Shown here in pieces: positions 44,128 through 52,490 of a DNA stretch of 64,000 nt; within the stretch, counting starts at the first letter, position 1, and the number at the start of each line of letters is the position of its first letter. Both the position numbers and the translations under genes were made by a program. Below the pieces are notes generated by a model. It saw only the letters and a program-made list of their open reading frames with translations, was not told the origin of the DNA and made no database searches. The DNA is from Pseudomonas sp. R84. Lineage in GTDB: Bacteria > Pseudomonadota > Gammaproteobacteria > Pseudomonadales > Pseudomonadaceae. Location of the stretch: NCBI RefSeq assembly GCF_009834515.1, contig NZ_CP019426.1:5649001-5713000 (forward strand), written 5' to 3'.

Positions 44128-44304
44128 CCCTCACCCCAGCCCTCTCCCAGAGGGAGAGGGGACCGACCGAGGTGTCTGGCGTCATCCGTCGACGTGAAAG
44201 ACCGAGTCGATTATGGATTCACAGCCGTAGGATCAGGTCGGCGTAATTCGCGAGCATCCCCCAATCAGTCCCCTCTCCCTTGGGGAGAGGGTTAGGGTGA
44301 GGGG
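44128..44304. repeat. 177-bp palindromic element, copy 1
   Basis: Ends CCCTCACCCCAGCCCTCTCC and its near complement, with CCCTCTCCCAGAGGGAGAGG hairpin inside. The interior (GACCGAGGTGTCTGGCGTCA, ..CCCCCAATCAGTCCCCT) is shared with copy 2 at 58488. It lies between convergent genes. Confidence 0.88.
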
Positions 44305-44313
44305 CTTTTGACC

Positions 44314-45651
44314 TTAAGGCTTACGCTTACGAGGCCCCGTGTTGAACACCGGCACTTTCCGCACAGGCTTGATCGAAGGCTCCGGCGCCTGCGTCTCGCC
44401 GCTGTCGACCCACTTGCCCAGATTGCGCTTGCCGCCACCACCCGAAGCTTTCGGCTTCTTCGGTTTCTTCGGCTTCTTGATCACCTGACCACTGGCATCG
44501 GTGTCCGGCACACGATGCTCAGGTTCGAAATCAGGTTCGTTCTGACGCTTCAATGTCTGCCGCGTCAGCATCTCGATTGCCGACAACATGTTCACTTCAT
44601 CCGCGCACACCAGCGAAATCGCCTCACCGGTTGCGCCAGCACGGCCAGTACGGCCGATGCGGTGAATGTAGTCTTCAGCCACGATCGGCAGATCGAAGTT
44701 GATCACCAGCGGCAGATCTTCGATGTCCAGACCTCGCGCAGCAACGTCGGTGGCCACGAGAATCTGCACTTCACTGAGCTTGAAACGATCCAGCGCGCGC
44801 TGACGGGTTGCTTGCGGTTTATCACCATGAATACCGTCAGCATTCACGCCCAGGCCCTGGAGTTTTTCCACCAGCGCATCCACACCGTTGCGGGTCTTGG
44901 CGAACACCAGCACCTGCTTCCACTTGTTCTTGCGCATCAAATGCACGAACAGCTCGGCTTTGCGCTTCTTGTCCACCGTGACGATCCACTGCTTGACCGT
45001 GTTGGCAGCGACGTTGCGCGGGCTGACTTCGACGGTCAGCGGATCGTTGAGCATCTGCCCGGCCAGCAGGCGAATGTCATCGGAGAAGGTCGCGGAGAAC
45101 AGCAGGGTCTGGCGCTTCTTCGGCAGCATGCGGTAAATGTTCGCCAGTTCTTCGGAGAAGCCCAGGTCGAGCATACGATCGGCTTCATCCAGCACCAGAG
45201 TCTGCAACTGATCGAGTTTCAGCGCGTTCTGGCGGAACAGGTCGATCAGGCGACCAGGCGTGGCGACCAGCACATCGACGCCGCCGCGCAACTTCATCAT
45301 TTGCGGGTTGATGCTGACGCCGCCGTAAACCGCGTACGTGCGCAGCGGCAGGTTTTCGGCGTACTGGCGCACAGACTCATGAACCTGCTCGGCCAGCTCG
45401 CGGGTCGGCACCAGAATCAGCGCACGCGCCGAATTGGCAGCGACTTTCGGCCCTTCCATGGCCAACAACTGCAGCAGTGGCAAGGCGAAACCGGCAGTTT
45501 TGCCGGTACCGGTCTGAGCCGCTGCCATCAGGTCACGACCGGCCAGCACGGCCGGAATGGCTTGCGCCTGAACCGGCGTCGGGGTCTGGTAGCCGAGCGT
45601 CTCGAGAGAGCGCAGCAAGGGTTCGATCAGGCCAAGGGTGGCGAAAGTCAT
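44314..45651 (-). CDS. rhlE: DEAD-box RNA helicase RhlE
   Basis: 445 residues. All helicase motifs are seen in order: Q-motif PTPVQAQAIP, AAQTGTGKT (about 46-54), PTRELAEQV, VATPGRLID, DEAD (VLDEADRMLDLG), SAT, VATDVAARGLD and HRIGRTGRAG. A Lys/Pro/Gly-rich tail (KKPKKPKKPKASGGGGKRN) follows, as in RhlE. It remodels RNA during ribosome assembly and mRNA decay. I took ATG 45651; the frame is open further to 45786, but those residues lie outside the family. Confidence 0.92.
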   Translation of the reverse strand: MTFATLGLIEPLLRSLETLGYQTPTPVQAQAIPAVLAGRDLMAAAQTGTGKTAGFALPLLQLLAMEGPKVAANSARALILVPTRELAEQVHESVRQYAENLPLRTYAVYGGVSINPQMMKLRGGVDVLVATPGRLIDLFRQNALKLDQLQTLVLDEADRMLDLGFSEELANIYRMLPKKRQTLLFSATFSDDIRLLAGQMLNDPLTVEVSPRNVAANTVKQWIVTVDKKRKAELFVHLMRKNKWKQVLVFAKTRNGVDALVEKLQGLGVNADGIHGDKPQATRQRALDRFKLSEVQILVATDVAARGLDIEDLPLVINFDLPIVAEDYIHRIGRTGRAGATGEAISLVCADEVNMLSAIEMLTRQTLKRQNEPDFEPEHRVPDTDASGQVIKKPKKPKKPKASGGGGKRNLGKWVDSGETQAPEPSIKPVRKVPVFNTGPRKRKP

Positions 45652-45703
45652 GGGAGTACCGTAGGAAAAAATAACGCAGGCATGCAATGCCGCGCAGTTT
45701 ACC

Positions 45704-46639
45704 CTAATTCGTACGCGTTTCTGTGGGAACGGCTGTCGGCGCCACGACTGGCGGCTGTGCCGGCCGACGCCACTGCGGCAAGCCAATCAACACCACGGCG
45801 CTGATGATCACCAGCATCGCCAGCGCTTCCTCGATGCCGATGGTCTCGCCGACAAAGACAATCCCCAGCAACACCGCCACCGCCGGATTGACGTAGGCAT
45901 AACTGGTCGCCGCCGCCGGACGCACGTGCTTGAGCAGGTACATGTAGGAATTGAAGGCGATGATCGAGCCGAAGAAGATCAGGTACGCCAGCGCCAGCCA
46001 GCCTTCAACCGGAGGTATCGCTTGCAGATGCTCACCACTGACGGCGCTGCCAATCAGCAACACCACACCACCGACCAGCATCTCCACCGCGCTGGCCATG
46101 GCGCCCTGCGGCAACGGCAAGTGTCTGCTCCACACCGAACCGAACGCCCAGGTCGCCGCCGCAAAAATCAGCAGCGCCGCGCCCAGCGGGCTCGATTGCA
46201 GGTTGGAGCCCATGTTGAGCATGGCAATACCAACAATCCCCAACGCCACCCCGGCCCATTCCAGCCGAGTGTTACGCGCGCCCCAGAAATATCCACAGAG
46301 CAAAGTAAACAACGGCACCGTCGCCACCGCCAATGCCGCCACCCCCGAAGCCACGCCAGTATGCTCGGCCACGCTCACCGCGCCATTACCGAAACTGAGC
46401 AGCAAAATCCCGATGATCCCCGCCGCTTTCCACTGCGCCCAGGTCGGCGCCGGTGCCCCGCGCCAGCGCAGGAAGGCGTACATCAACGAACCGGCAATCA
46501 CGAAGCGCACACCACCGAGCATCAGCGGCGGCCAGCACTCGACGCCAATGCGGATCACCAGATAGGTCGACCCCCAAATCACATACAGCGCGAAAAACGC
46601 GGCGATCAGCGGCAAGGAAAAACGGCGCACGGCAGACAT
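45704..46639 (-). CDS. EamA/DMT-family exporter (YedA-like)
   Basis: 311 residues with ten hydrophobic spans in two EamA halves. The N-terminal FFALYVIWGSTYLVIRIGVE is characteristic of the YedA/RhaT-like branch of metabolite exporters. It is divergent from an Lrp-type regulator 162 bases away, an arrangement common for amino-acid exporters under Lrp control; control by that neighbour is an inference. The substrate is unknown. Confidence 0.85.
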   Translation of the reverse strand: MSAVRRFSLPLIAAFFALYVIWGSTYLVIRIGVECWPPLMLGGVRFVIAGSLMYAFLRWRGAPAPTWAQWKAAGIIGILLLSFGNGAVSVAEHTGVASGVAALAVATVPLFTLLCGYFWGARNTRLEWAGVALGIVGIAMLNMGSNLQSSPLGAALLIFAAATWAFGSVWSRHLPLPQGAMASAVEMLVGGVVLLIGSAVSGEHLQAIPPVEGWLALAYLIFFGSIIAFNSYMYLLKHVRPAAATSYAYVNPAVAVLLGIVFVGETIGIEEALAMLVIISAVVLIGLPQWRRPAQPPVVAPTAVPTETRTN

Positions 46640-46801
46640 GGGCAGCTCGACAGTCAGATTCGGGGACTGCTTATTCTAGAAAGGCCAGAGGGCAAAAATA
46701 AGTTACAAAACCTGTTTATCAGGGCAGTACACTTTTGAAATCACGGAGATCGACGTCTTAAACCGAGATTTCGAAAGCCCGGCATTTTCAGGAGTTCAGC
46801 C

Positions 46802-47254
46802 TTGGATAAATACGACCGCATGCTGCTCAGCGCCCTACTCGAAAACGGTCGCGCGTCCTACGCCGACCTGGCGCGCAAGGTGAACCTCTCCGCCCCGGCC
46901 GTCGCCGAGCGCGTGGCCAAGCTTGAAGCTGCCGGGGTAATCACCGGGTACGAGGCAAAAATCGACCTGTCGAAAATCGGCCTGCCGATCCAGTGCATGA
47001 TCGAATTGCGGCTGCACCAGAACGGCAGTCAGAAGGTCTACGACGAACTGGTAAAAATCCCGCAACTGACCGAGTGCTTTCGGGTCACCGGCGATCCATG
47101 CGTGATGATGAAGGCTGCGGTGGGGTCGATGACGGAGCTTGAGGAGTTGATCAATCGGGTGGCGAAGTTTGGTTTCAGCAAGACCTCGATTGTGTTGTCG
47201 AGCGCGATTGAAAAGCGCGTGCCGCTCGGTCACATCGAAAGCAACGGCAAATAG
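46802..47254 (+). CDS. Lrp/AsnC-family regulator
   Basis: 150 residues: an AsnC helix-turn-helix (about 4-60, DRMLLSALLENGRASYADLARKVNLSAPAVAERVAKLEAAGVI in part) and a RAM ligand domain (about 65-145). The start is TTG 46802, chosen because AGGAG lies at 46790-46794 with seven bases spacing and the family N-terminus fits; there is no useful ATG. Lrp-like proteins form octamers or hexadecamers and respond to amino acids. It is likely to control itself and the divergent EamA exporter. Confidence 0.87.
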   Translation: MDKYDRMLLSALLENGRASYADLARKVNLSAPAVAERVAKLEAAGVITGYEAKIDLSKIGLPIQCMIELRLHQNGSQKVYDELVKIPQLTECFRVTGDPCVMMKAAVGSMTELEELINRVAKFGFSKTSIVLSSAIEKRVPLGHIESNGK

Positions 47255-47275
47255 TTCAGATCACCACAGATCCAA

Positions 47276-47365
47276 TGTAGGAGTGAGCCTGCTCGCGATT
47301 ATGGTGTGTCAGTCGAAACAAATATTGACTGACACACCATAATCGCGAGCAGGCTCACTCCTACA
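47276..47365. repeat. REP pair, family B (90 bp)
   Basis: Perfect TGTAGGAGTGAGCCTGCTCG arms; here the whole unit is almost a perfect palindrome, the inner GTGTGTCAGTC / GACTGACACACC matching over 11 bases. It lies between convergent genes. Confidence 0.93.
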
Positions 47366-47388
47366 GGGGTTGTGTGCTGGATTGGGGA

Positions 47389-47994
47389 TCAGCGATAGCG
47401 CTGCAGATGTTCACTGACTTTCGCGGCAGGGACTTTCTGCAGTTTGCATAGCAGGTCGTGCGATAGCTCGCTTACTCCGTGCTTGTGCCGCAACTCTTCC
47501 GCCAAATGCGCCATCAGATTGGCCGCCATCTCGGCATCGGCCATTGCCCGGTGAGCCTGGCCGGTATGCGGCAAACGCGCGAACGTGGTGAGCGTACCGA
47601 GCTTGTGATTCGGCGCCGCAGGCATTAGCCGCCGCGCCAGCAGCAACGAGCAAGCAAAATTCTGCAACCGCGTACGCTTGATCCGCCCCAGCTCAAAGTC
47701 CCAGAACTTCTGGTCGAACGAGGCGTTGTGCGCCACCAGCGGCGTGCAGCCGACAAACTCATTGACCTCTTCCATGACTTTTTCGGCCGGCGGCGCGGTG
47801 CGCAGCATGGCGTTGCTGATGCCGGTCAGTTGTTCGATGAACGCGGGGACGCGCACGCCGGCGTTCATCAGGCTCTGGTAACGCTCGACAATGCGGCCGT
47901 TTTCCAGCATGACCACGGCGATTTCCGTGGCGCGACAGCTGCTGTTCGGCGAGAGGCCGGTGGTTTCAAAGTCGATGACTGCAATGCGTTCCAA
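47389..47994 (-). CDS. 3'-5' exonuclease of the DnaQ/DEDD family
   Basis: About 201 residues. The DEDDh catalytic residues are in VIDFETTGLSP (D, E), NASFDQKF (D) and HRAMADAEMAA (H, D). It is a free-standing exonuclease like the proofreading subunit of DNA polymerase III but is not DnaQ itself; the length and C-terminus differ. I prefer TTG 47994 (MERIAVIDFETTG), with GGAG 11 bases upstream; TTG 48015 in the same frame is the alternative. It lies downstream of the NYN gene on the same strand with 35 bases between, so the two may be an operon. Confidence 0.82.
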   Translation of the reverse strand: MERIAVIDFETTGLSPNSSCRATEIAVVMLENGRIVERYQSLMNAGVRVPAFIEQLTGISNAMLRTAPPAEKVMEEVNEFVGCTPLVAHNASFDQKFWDFELGRIKRTRLQNFACSLLLARRLMPAAPNHKLGTLTTFARLPHTGQAHRAMADAEMAANLMAHLAEELRHKHGVSELSHDLLCKLQKVPAAKVSEHLQRYR

Positions 47995-48029
47995 ACCGGG
48001 TTCTACTCCGTACAAATCAATTCTTCAGC

Positions 48030-48509
48030 TTAATTTTTTAACAGCAGCGCGCCTTCGATCGGCACGTAACGGCTGGCGGCGCGGATCAGCGAGTTGGCGG
48101 TCAGGCCGGGCACACCGTAGGCGACGGCTTGAACGCCGTGCTTGCTGATGATGCGTTCGAGCAGCATGTCGAAATCGCCGTCACCGGAAGCCAGGACGAT
48201 TTCGTCGACGTGGTCGGCGGCGTCCATGATGTCGAGGGTGATGCCCACGTCCCAGTCGCCCTTGGCCGAGCCGTCGCTGCGCTGGATGTAGGGTTTGAGC
48301 TTCACGGTGAAACCGAGGTTGCGCAGGATCTGCTGGAACTGTTGCTGCTTGCTGTCGCCACGGTCGATCGCATAGGCGTAGGCCTCGACGATCTGCCCGT
48401 CCTTGCTGATGTCGGCCCACAATGCGGCGTAGTTGAAGTGACAACCATAAGCCTGACGCACGGTGTAGTAGAGGTTCTGCACGTCGGCGAACACTGCGAT
48501 TTTTTTCAC
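48030..48509 (-). CDS. NYN-domain protein (LabA/DUF88-like)
   Basis: 159 residues, entirely an NYN (PIN-like) nuclease domain. The acidic residues that would bind Mg2+ are D9 (VFADVQNL), D86 or so (GDWDVGITLDI) and D110/D112 (SGDGDFDML). Such proteins are presumed RNases; substrates are mostly unknown. The start is GTG 48509, with AGGA upstream. It is followed by the DEDD exonuclease on the same strand, so two nuclease-like genes lie together. Confidence 0.84.
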   Translation of the reverse strand: MKKIAVFADVQNLYYTVRQAYGCHFNYAALWADISKDGQIVEAYAYAIDRGDSKQQQFQQILRNLGFTVKLKPYIQRSDGSAKGDWDVGITLDIMDAADHVDEIVLASGDGDFDMLLERIISKHGVQAVAYGVPGLTANSLIRAASRYVPIEGALLLKN

Positions 48510-48613
48510 CGGAGTTCCTGTGGGCGCGCAAGCGCACGAAGCGGGATCAGGCGCCAGGCCCGAAAAAGGCGCTCAGTATGCCAGCCATCAGGAGGGTTCC
48601 GCGAATAATCGGC

Positions 48614-48635
48614 CCGGAGCCCCAAGGGGCTCCGG
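48614..48635. terminator. GC-rich hairpin between the DUF2076 and NYN genes
   Basis: CCGGAGCCCC-AA-GGGGCTCCGG, a perfect ten-base stem just past the DUF2076 stop on the minus strand. There is no U tract, so termination would be weak. Confidence 0.45.
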
Positions 48636-48647
48636 ACGAATGGTGAA

Positions 48648-49406
48648 TCAGACGAAGGAATCGTCGTCATCAAAGAAGGAAGAGTTGTCGTTGCCGTAGT
48701 CGGTGTCGGTGAAGCCGCCCTGGTCATTGCCAGAGAATCCATTGTCCGCCACACGCTGATCATCACCCCAGCCGTTGTTGCTCTGGTCGGCGACCTGCGC
48801 CGGCTCTTCCTTGATCACTTCAACGATTTCTTCCGGCTGCTGGTTGTGATGGAACAGGCTGCTGATGCCCTGCGCCAGCATCACCCCACCAGCTACACCA
48901 GCCGCAGTTTTCAAGGCGCCGCCGAGGAAGCTGCTGCCTGCCGCTGGAGCGGCTTGTTGCGCGTAGTTAGGCGGTGGCGCGCCGAAGTTCTGTTGGGGTG
49001 CAGACGCGCCGTAATTCTGCTGCGGTGCCGGTTCGCGCCAGCCGCCAGTCGAGGCCGGCGCGGCACTCTGAGTCGGCGCCGGACGCGGGCTGCCACCAAA
49101 AATGCTCGACAGGAAACCACCGCCGCCGCTCGGCGCCGGTGCGGCACTCTGGGCCTTCGCCGACTGCAACTCAGCCTGCAAACGCTGGACTTGTTGAGTC
49201 AGTTGCTTGTTCTGCTCATCGAGGCTCTTGAGCGCCGCCTCTTGCACCAGAATCGCCTGGGTCATGAAATAACCTGCCGCTGGCTGGCGGGTCAGGTGTT
49301 CCTTGATCCGCGCCTCAGCCTGGGCATCACGCGGGGCTGCCTCCGTTTCGGCCTGTTGCAGCCGGGAAAACAGTCCATCGATCAGGGTTTGCTCTTCGCT
49401 GTTCAT
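48648..49406 (-). CDS. DUF2076 domain protein
   Basis: 252 residues. The N-terminal helical part (1-90, MNSEEQTLIDGLFSRLQQAE..) with a coiled coil near 65-90 is the DUF2076 core. It is followed by a low-complexity Ala/Pro/Gln/Gly linker (about 95-165), a small hydrophobic Gly-rich patch GGALKTAAGVAGGVMLAQGI and a highly acidic tail rich in Asp and Asn (200-252). ATG 49406 fits the family. DUF2076 proteins are presumed periplasmic or membrane-associated, function unknown. No signal peptide is visible here. Confidence 0.78.
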   Translation of the reverse strand: MNSEEQTLIDGLFSRLQQAETEAAPRDAQAEARIKEHLTRQPAAGYFMTQAILVQEAALKSLDEQNKQLTQQVQRLQAELQSAKAQSAAPAPSGGGGFLSSIFGGSPRPAPTQSAAPASTGGWREPAPQQNYGASAPQQNFGAPPPNYAQQAAPAAGSSFLGGALKTAAGVAGGVMLAQGISSLFHHNQQPEEIVEVIKEEPAQVADQSNNGWGDDQRVADNGFSGNDQGGFTDTDYGNDNSSFFDDDDSFV

Positions 49407-49584
49407 GGCGACCTCGTAGATTGCCGGGGATAACATTGCCCTCGTCCACGTTGGCCGAGGTGCTCTCCTGTAATGGAGACGGTGACAAAACGTTTCAATG
49501 ACCTTTACCGAATGTTTACGTTTGTGTCGCGCCAGCCATCATCGGTTAAAGTGAGCCACTGTTTTCGACCTGCGATACCGACTG

Positions 49585-50259
49585 ATGAATGCCCTCGAAG
49601 TGCTGCGCGACTCTTTGTATTTTTTCAAACGCCATTTGGGCAGCATCGTGCAGTTGTGCCTGCCGCTGGTGATTTTCGAAGCATTCCTGCAACAAGTGGT
49701 CGATCACGCCAGCGGGCCGGAAAACATCTCGGCGATCAGTATCGTCGTCGGTCTGCTGGTGTATCCGCTGTACACCGCAGCGCTGATCCTGTTCCTCGAT
49801 GCGCGCAGCCGTGGCGAGGCGCCGCGCAACCGTGACCTGCTGGCGATGGCCGCCACCCTGTGGCCGCGCTTCGCGTTGCTCACGGCGCTCAATACCTTGC
49901 TGATTCTGTTGGGCCTGTCGCTGTATTTCCTGCCGGGCCTGATGCTGATGGTGATGCTCGCGTTCGGCGAATACCTGCTGGTGCTGCGCGGCATGGGGCC
50001 ATTGCAGGCGATGAAAGAAAGCCTGCGCCTGACCCGTGGGCATTTCTGGCGAATCCTGCTGTGCATTCTCTGTGTGATGACGCCGCTGTGGTTGCTCAAG
50101 GGCGCGACGCTGGCGGTGTACCCCGAGCCGCAGAACCCGCTGATCGCGATACTGATCGACAGCGCTCACAGTTTTCTGCAGCTGTTTACCAGTGTGGTGT
50201 TGTTCCGCCTGTTCATGCTGATCAGCGAATTGCCTGACAAACGTGACAGAGTAATCTGA
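49585..50259 (+). CDS. YciC-family inner-membrane protein
   Basis: 224 residues with five to six hydrophobic spans. The pattern (EVLRDSLYFFKRHLGSIVQLCLPLVIF at the start and MGPLQAMKESLRLTRGHFWRILL near 138-160, in part) fits the UPF0259/YciC family of integral membrane proteins without assigned function. The next gene on the same strand, an endonuclease/exonuclease-like protein, starts 75 bases on. Cotranscription is possible but not shown. Confidence 0.78.
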   Translation: MNALEVLRDSLYFFKRHLGSIVQLCLPLVIFEAFLQQVVDHASGPENISAISIVVGLLVYPLYTAALILFLDARSRGEAPRNRDLLAMAATLWPRFALLTALNTLLILLGLSLYFLPGLMLMVMLAFGEYLLVLRGMGPLQAMKESLRLTRGHFWRILLCILCVMTPLWLLKGATLAVYPEPQNPLIAILIDSAHSFLQLFTSVVLFRLFMLISELPDKRDRVI

Positions 50260-50334
50260 CCGCTCTGCGCTTGGGCTTCGAGACAGCCGTCAGGTATGCT
50301 CGGGGCCACTTTCTGTAACGCTATAAGCCGAGCC

Positions 50335-51414
50335 ATGACCCGTCTACTGCGCTACACCCTGTTGTTTGTTGTGCTGGCCGTCGTGTTGATCGGCACGCTG
50401 ATCTTCAGCCTGACATGGCGTCCCGACGCCCGCGAAACCCTGCCGGTCAGTTGCACGGGAACGCCACCGACGCTGGTGCCGGGCCAGGCGCTGAAAGTCA
50501 TGACCTGGAACGTGCAGTACCTCGCAGGCAAGCGTTACGTGTTCTGGAATGATCTGGCCCAGGGCACAGATGAAGCGCCGACACTGGAAGACATGGCTTT
50601 CAGCCTCGACGAAGTGGCGCGGGTGATCCGCGACGAGCAGCCCGATGTAGTGCTGTTGCAGGAGCTCGATGACGGCGCCAAGGCCAGCGACTATCAGAAC
50701 CAGCTCAAGCTGTTGCAGGAACGCGTTGCCGACCTATACCCGTGCAGTGCCAGCGCGTTTGACTGGAAAGCCGATTTCGTCCCTGATCGACACATTTTCG
50801 GCAGCGTCGGCCGGCAACTGGCAACCCTGAGCCGCTATCGCATCGAGCACGCCGAGCGCTTGCAATTGCCGGTTGCTGCGGCCAATTTCATCAGCCGTCA
50901 GTTCCAGCCGAAAGACGCCCTGCTCGCGACCAAACTGCCACTGAGCGACGGCGGGCAACTGACCGTGTTCAACACGCACCTGGAGCGTGCCAGCCAGCCC
51001 GATGACACGTTGCAGGCGCAGGTGAGCGCCGTGGCCAAAATGCTCGACAAGTACGAAAGTCAGGGCCTGCCGTGGTTGATCGGCGGCGACTTCAACCTGT
51101 TGCCGCTGGGTCAATACCGTCGTTTGCCCGCCGAGCAGCGCACGCCCTACTCCGCCGACAGCGAACTGCATCTGCTGTGGGACAAGTACCCGATGATCCC
51201 GACCAACAACGAAGCCAGCGGCATCGATCGTGCGCAGTGGCTGACCCACTACCCCAACGATCCTGGCCTGAACGGCCCGGATCGTACAGTCGACTATCTG
51301 TTTTACAGCCCGAAGATGAAACGGGTGGAAGCGAGGGTGCGTCAGGACGATACGTTGCGCATCTCCGATCATCTGCCGGTGATCGCGCGCTTCCTGCTGC
51401 CGGCGACGCCCTAG
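50335..51414 (+). CDS. Endonuclease/exonuclease/phosphatase-family protein, membrane-anchored
   Basis: 359 residues. A single N-terminal hydrophobic span (about 5-30) should anchor or export it; the rest is an EEP fold with TWNVQYL (about 57-63), the metal-binding Glu in LLQELDD (about 106-112), NTHLERA, GGDFNLLP (about 252-259) and the final SDHLPVIA (about 343-350). The fold includes nucleases, phosphatases and sphingomyelinase-like phospholipases, so the active site is complete but the substrate is open. With the anchor it should act in the periplasm. ATG 50335 is chosen over one at 50296. Confidence 0.82.
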   Translation: MTRLLRYTLLFVVLAVVLIGTLIFSLTWRPDARETLPVSCTGTPPTLVPGQALKVMTWNVQYLAGKRYVFWNDLAQGTDEAPTLEDMAFSLDEVARVIRDEQPDVVLLQELDDGAKASDYQNQLKLLQERVADLYPCSASAFDWKADFVPDRHIFGSVGRQLATLSRYRIEHAERLQLPVAAANFISRQFQPKDALLATKLPLSDGGQLTVFNTHLERASQPDDTLQAQVSAVAKMLDKYESQGLPWLIGGDFNLLPLGQYRRLPAEQRTPYSADSELHLLWDKYPMIPTNNEASGIDRAQWLTHYPNDPGLNGPDRTVDYLFYSPKMKRVEARVRQDDTLRISDHLPVIARFLLPATP

Positions 51415-51466
51415 GCCGGGCTGAGGAACATCGGCCCGTCGCCCCGAATTCACGATATGGAATCCC

Positions 51467-52387
51467 ATGAAAATCTTATTGGTGTGCAAGGACATTGGTG
51501 GTTACGCGCGCAAACTGGCGGACTATCTGAGGATCGACAATGACGTGTGTTTCATCGATACGTCATCGACACAGAACAGCTTTGATCGAGCGCCGAAGAT
51601 CCTGCGCCGCCCGCTTAAACGCTGGGCGCAGTTACGCCAATTCAAGAAGAGTATCGGTGCATCAGGGCGCTTTGACGTTGCATTGATCATCAACCCGGCA
51701 CAAATCGATCCCCGGCAACTGACCGCTGGCCTCAATGCCAGCGAACACAAGATCGCCTACCTCTACGACAGCTTCAGTCGCTGGCCGATGACCCGGGAAG
51801 AACTCGGCGCTTATGACGAGGTGTTTTCCTTCGACCCGCAGAATGCTGAAAGCTACGGCCTGAAGAAACTCCACAACTTCATTTACGACGACTACAGCGC
51901 AGACGGCGAACCCGGTGAATACTCGGCGTTTGTGGTGATGGCGGGCAAGGATCGGGTGCCGGCACTTGAGGGCCTGGCGCAGGCATTCGACCGCCTCGGG
52001 GTGACCGATTACAAATTTCTGGTTCAGTGCAAACCAATCCCGAACGCGCATCCGGGCATCACGTTCTTCGAGCAGAGAATGTCGCTGGAATCCGTCGGCG
52101 AACTGGTGAAACGCTCGCGGATCATTCTGGACATTTCCAAGCCTGGTCAGGCCGGGTTGAGTTTCCGTTTCTTCGAAGCCATGGCCTCACGGAAAAAAAT
52201 CATCACCACCAACAAGAGCGTGGTCGACTATGACTTTTACAACCCGGCGAACATTTTGGTCATTGATGAGGCCAATCCGGTGATTCCGGAACGGTTCATT
52301 ACTGATCCGTATGTCGATGTGCCTGAACACATCTACCAGAAGTACACCCTGCAGGGATGGGTCAAAACAGTCTTTTCGCGCTCATGA
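51467..52387 (+). CDS. Glycosyltransferase-like protein (lipopolysaccharide-type)
   Basis: 306 residues. I recognise a GT-B-like layout: KILLVCKDIGGYARKLADYL at the N-terminus and a C-terminal block RSRIILDISKPGQAGLSFRFFEAMASRKKIITTNKSVVDYDFY (in part) that resembles the nucleotide-sugar domain of CgeB-like and GT1/GT4 enzymes, with the FFEAMASRKKIITT helix typical. It stands alone, outside any surface-polysaccharide cluster, and has more AT at third positions than neighbours, so it may be transferred. The sugar donor and acceptor are unknown. Confidence 0.7.
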   Translation: MKILLVCKDIGGYARKLADYLRIDNDVCFIDTSSTQNSFDRAPKILRRPLKRWAQLRQFKKSIGASGRFDVALIINPAQIDPRQLTAGLNASEHKIAYLYDSFSRWPMTREELGAYDEVFSFDPQNAESYGLKKLHNFIYDDYSADGEPGEYSAFVVMAGKDRVPALEGLAQAFDRLGVTDYKFLVQCKPIPNAHPGITFFEQRMSLESVGELVKRSRIILDISKPGQAGLSFRFFEAMASRKKIITTNKSVVDYDFYNPANILVIDEANPVIPERFITDPYVDVPEHIYQKYTLQGWVKTVFSRS

Positions 52388-52455
52388 AATGACATCGCAG
52401 GCAGCTCCCACATTAGATCGGTGTCGTACCGTTATTCTGTGGCCGACTTCAATTC

Positions 52456-52483
52456 TGTAGGAGCTGCCGCAGGCTGCGATCTT
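52456..52483. repeat. Single REP half-unit, family A
   Basis: TGTAGGAGCTGCCGCAGGCT followed by GCGATCTT, downstream of the hrpB stop. A worn partner CGCAGGCAGCTCCCACA lies about 50 bases to the left at 52393-52409. Confidence 0.82.
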
Positions 52484-52490
52484 CTGACCT

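Noticed and set aside
44308..45804. 498-codon frame opposite rhlE
   Set aside because: Antisense to a helicase with every motif in place; it also runs through the start region of the neighbouring exporter.
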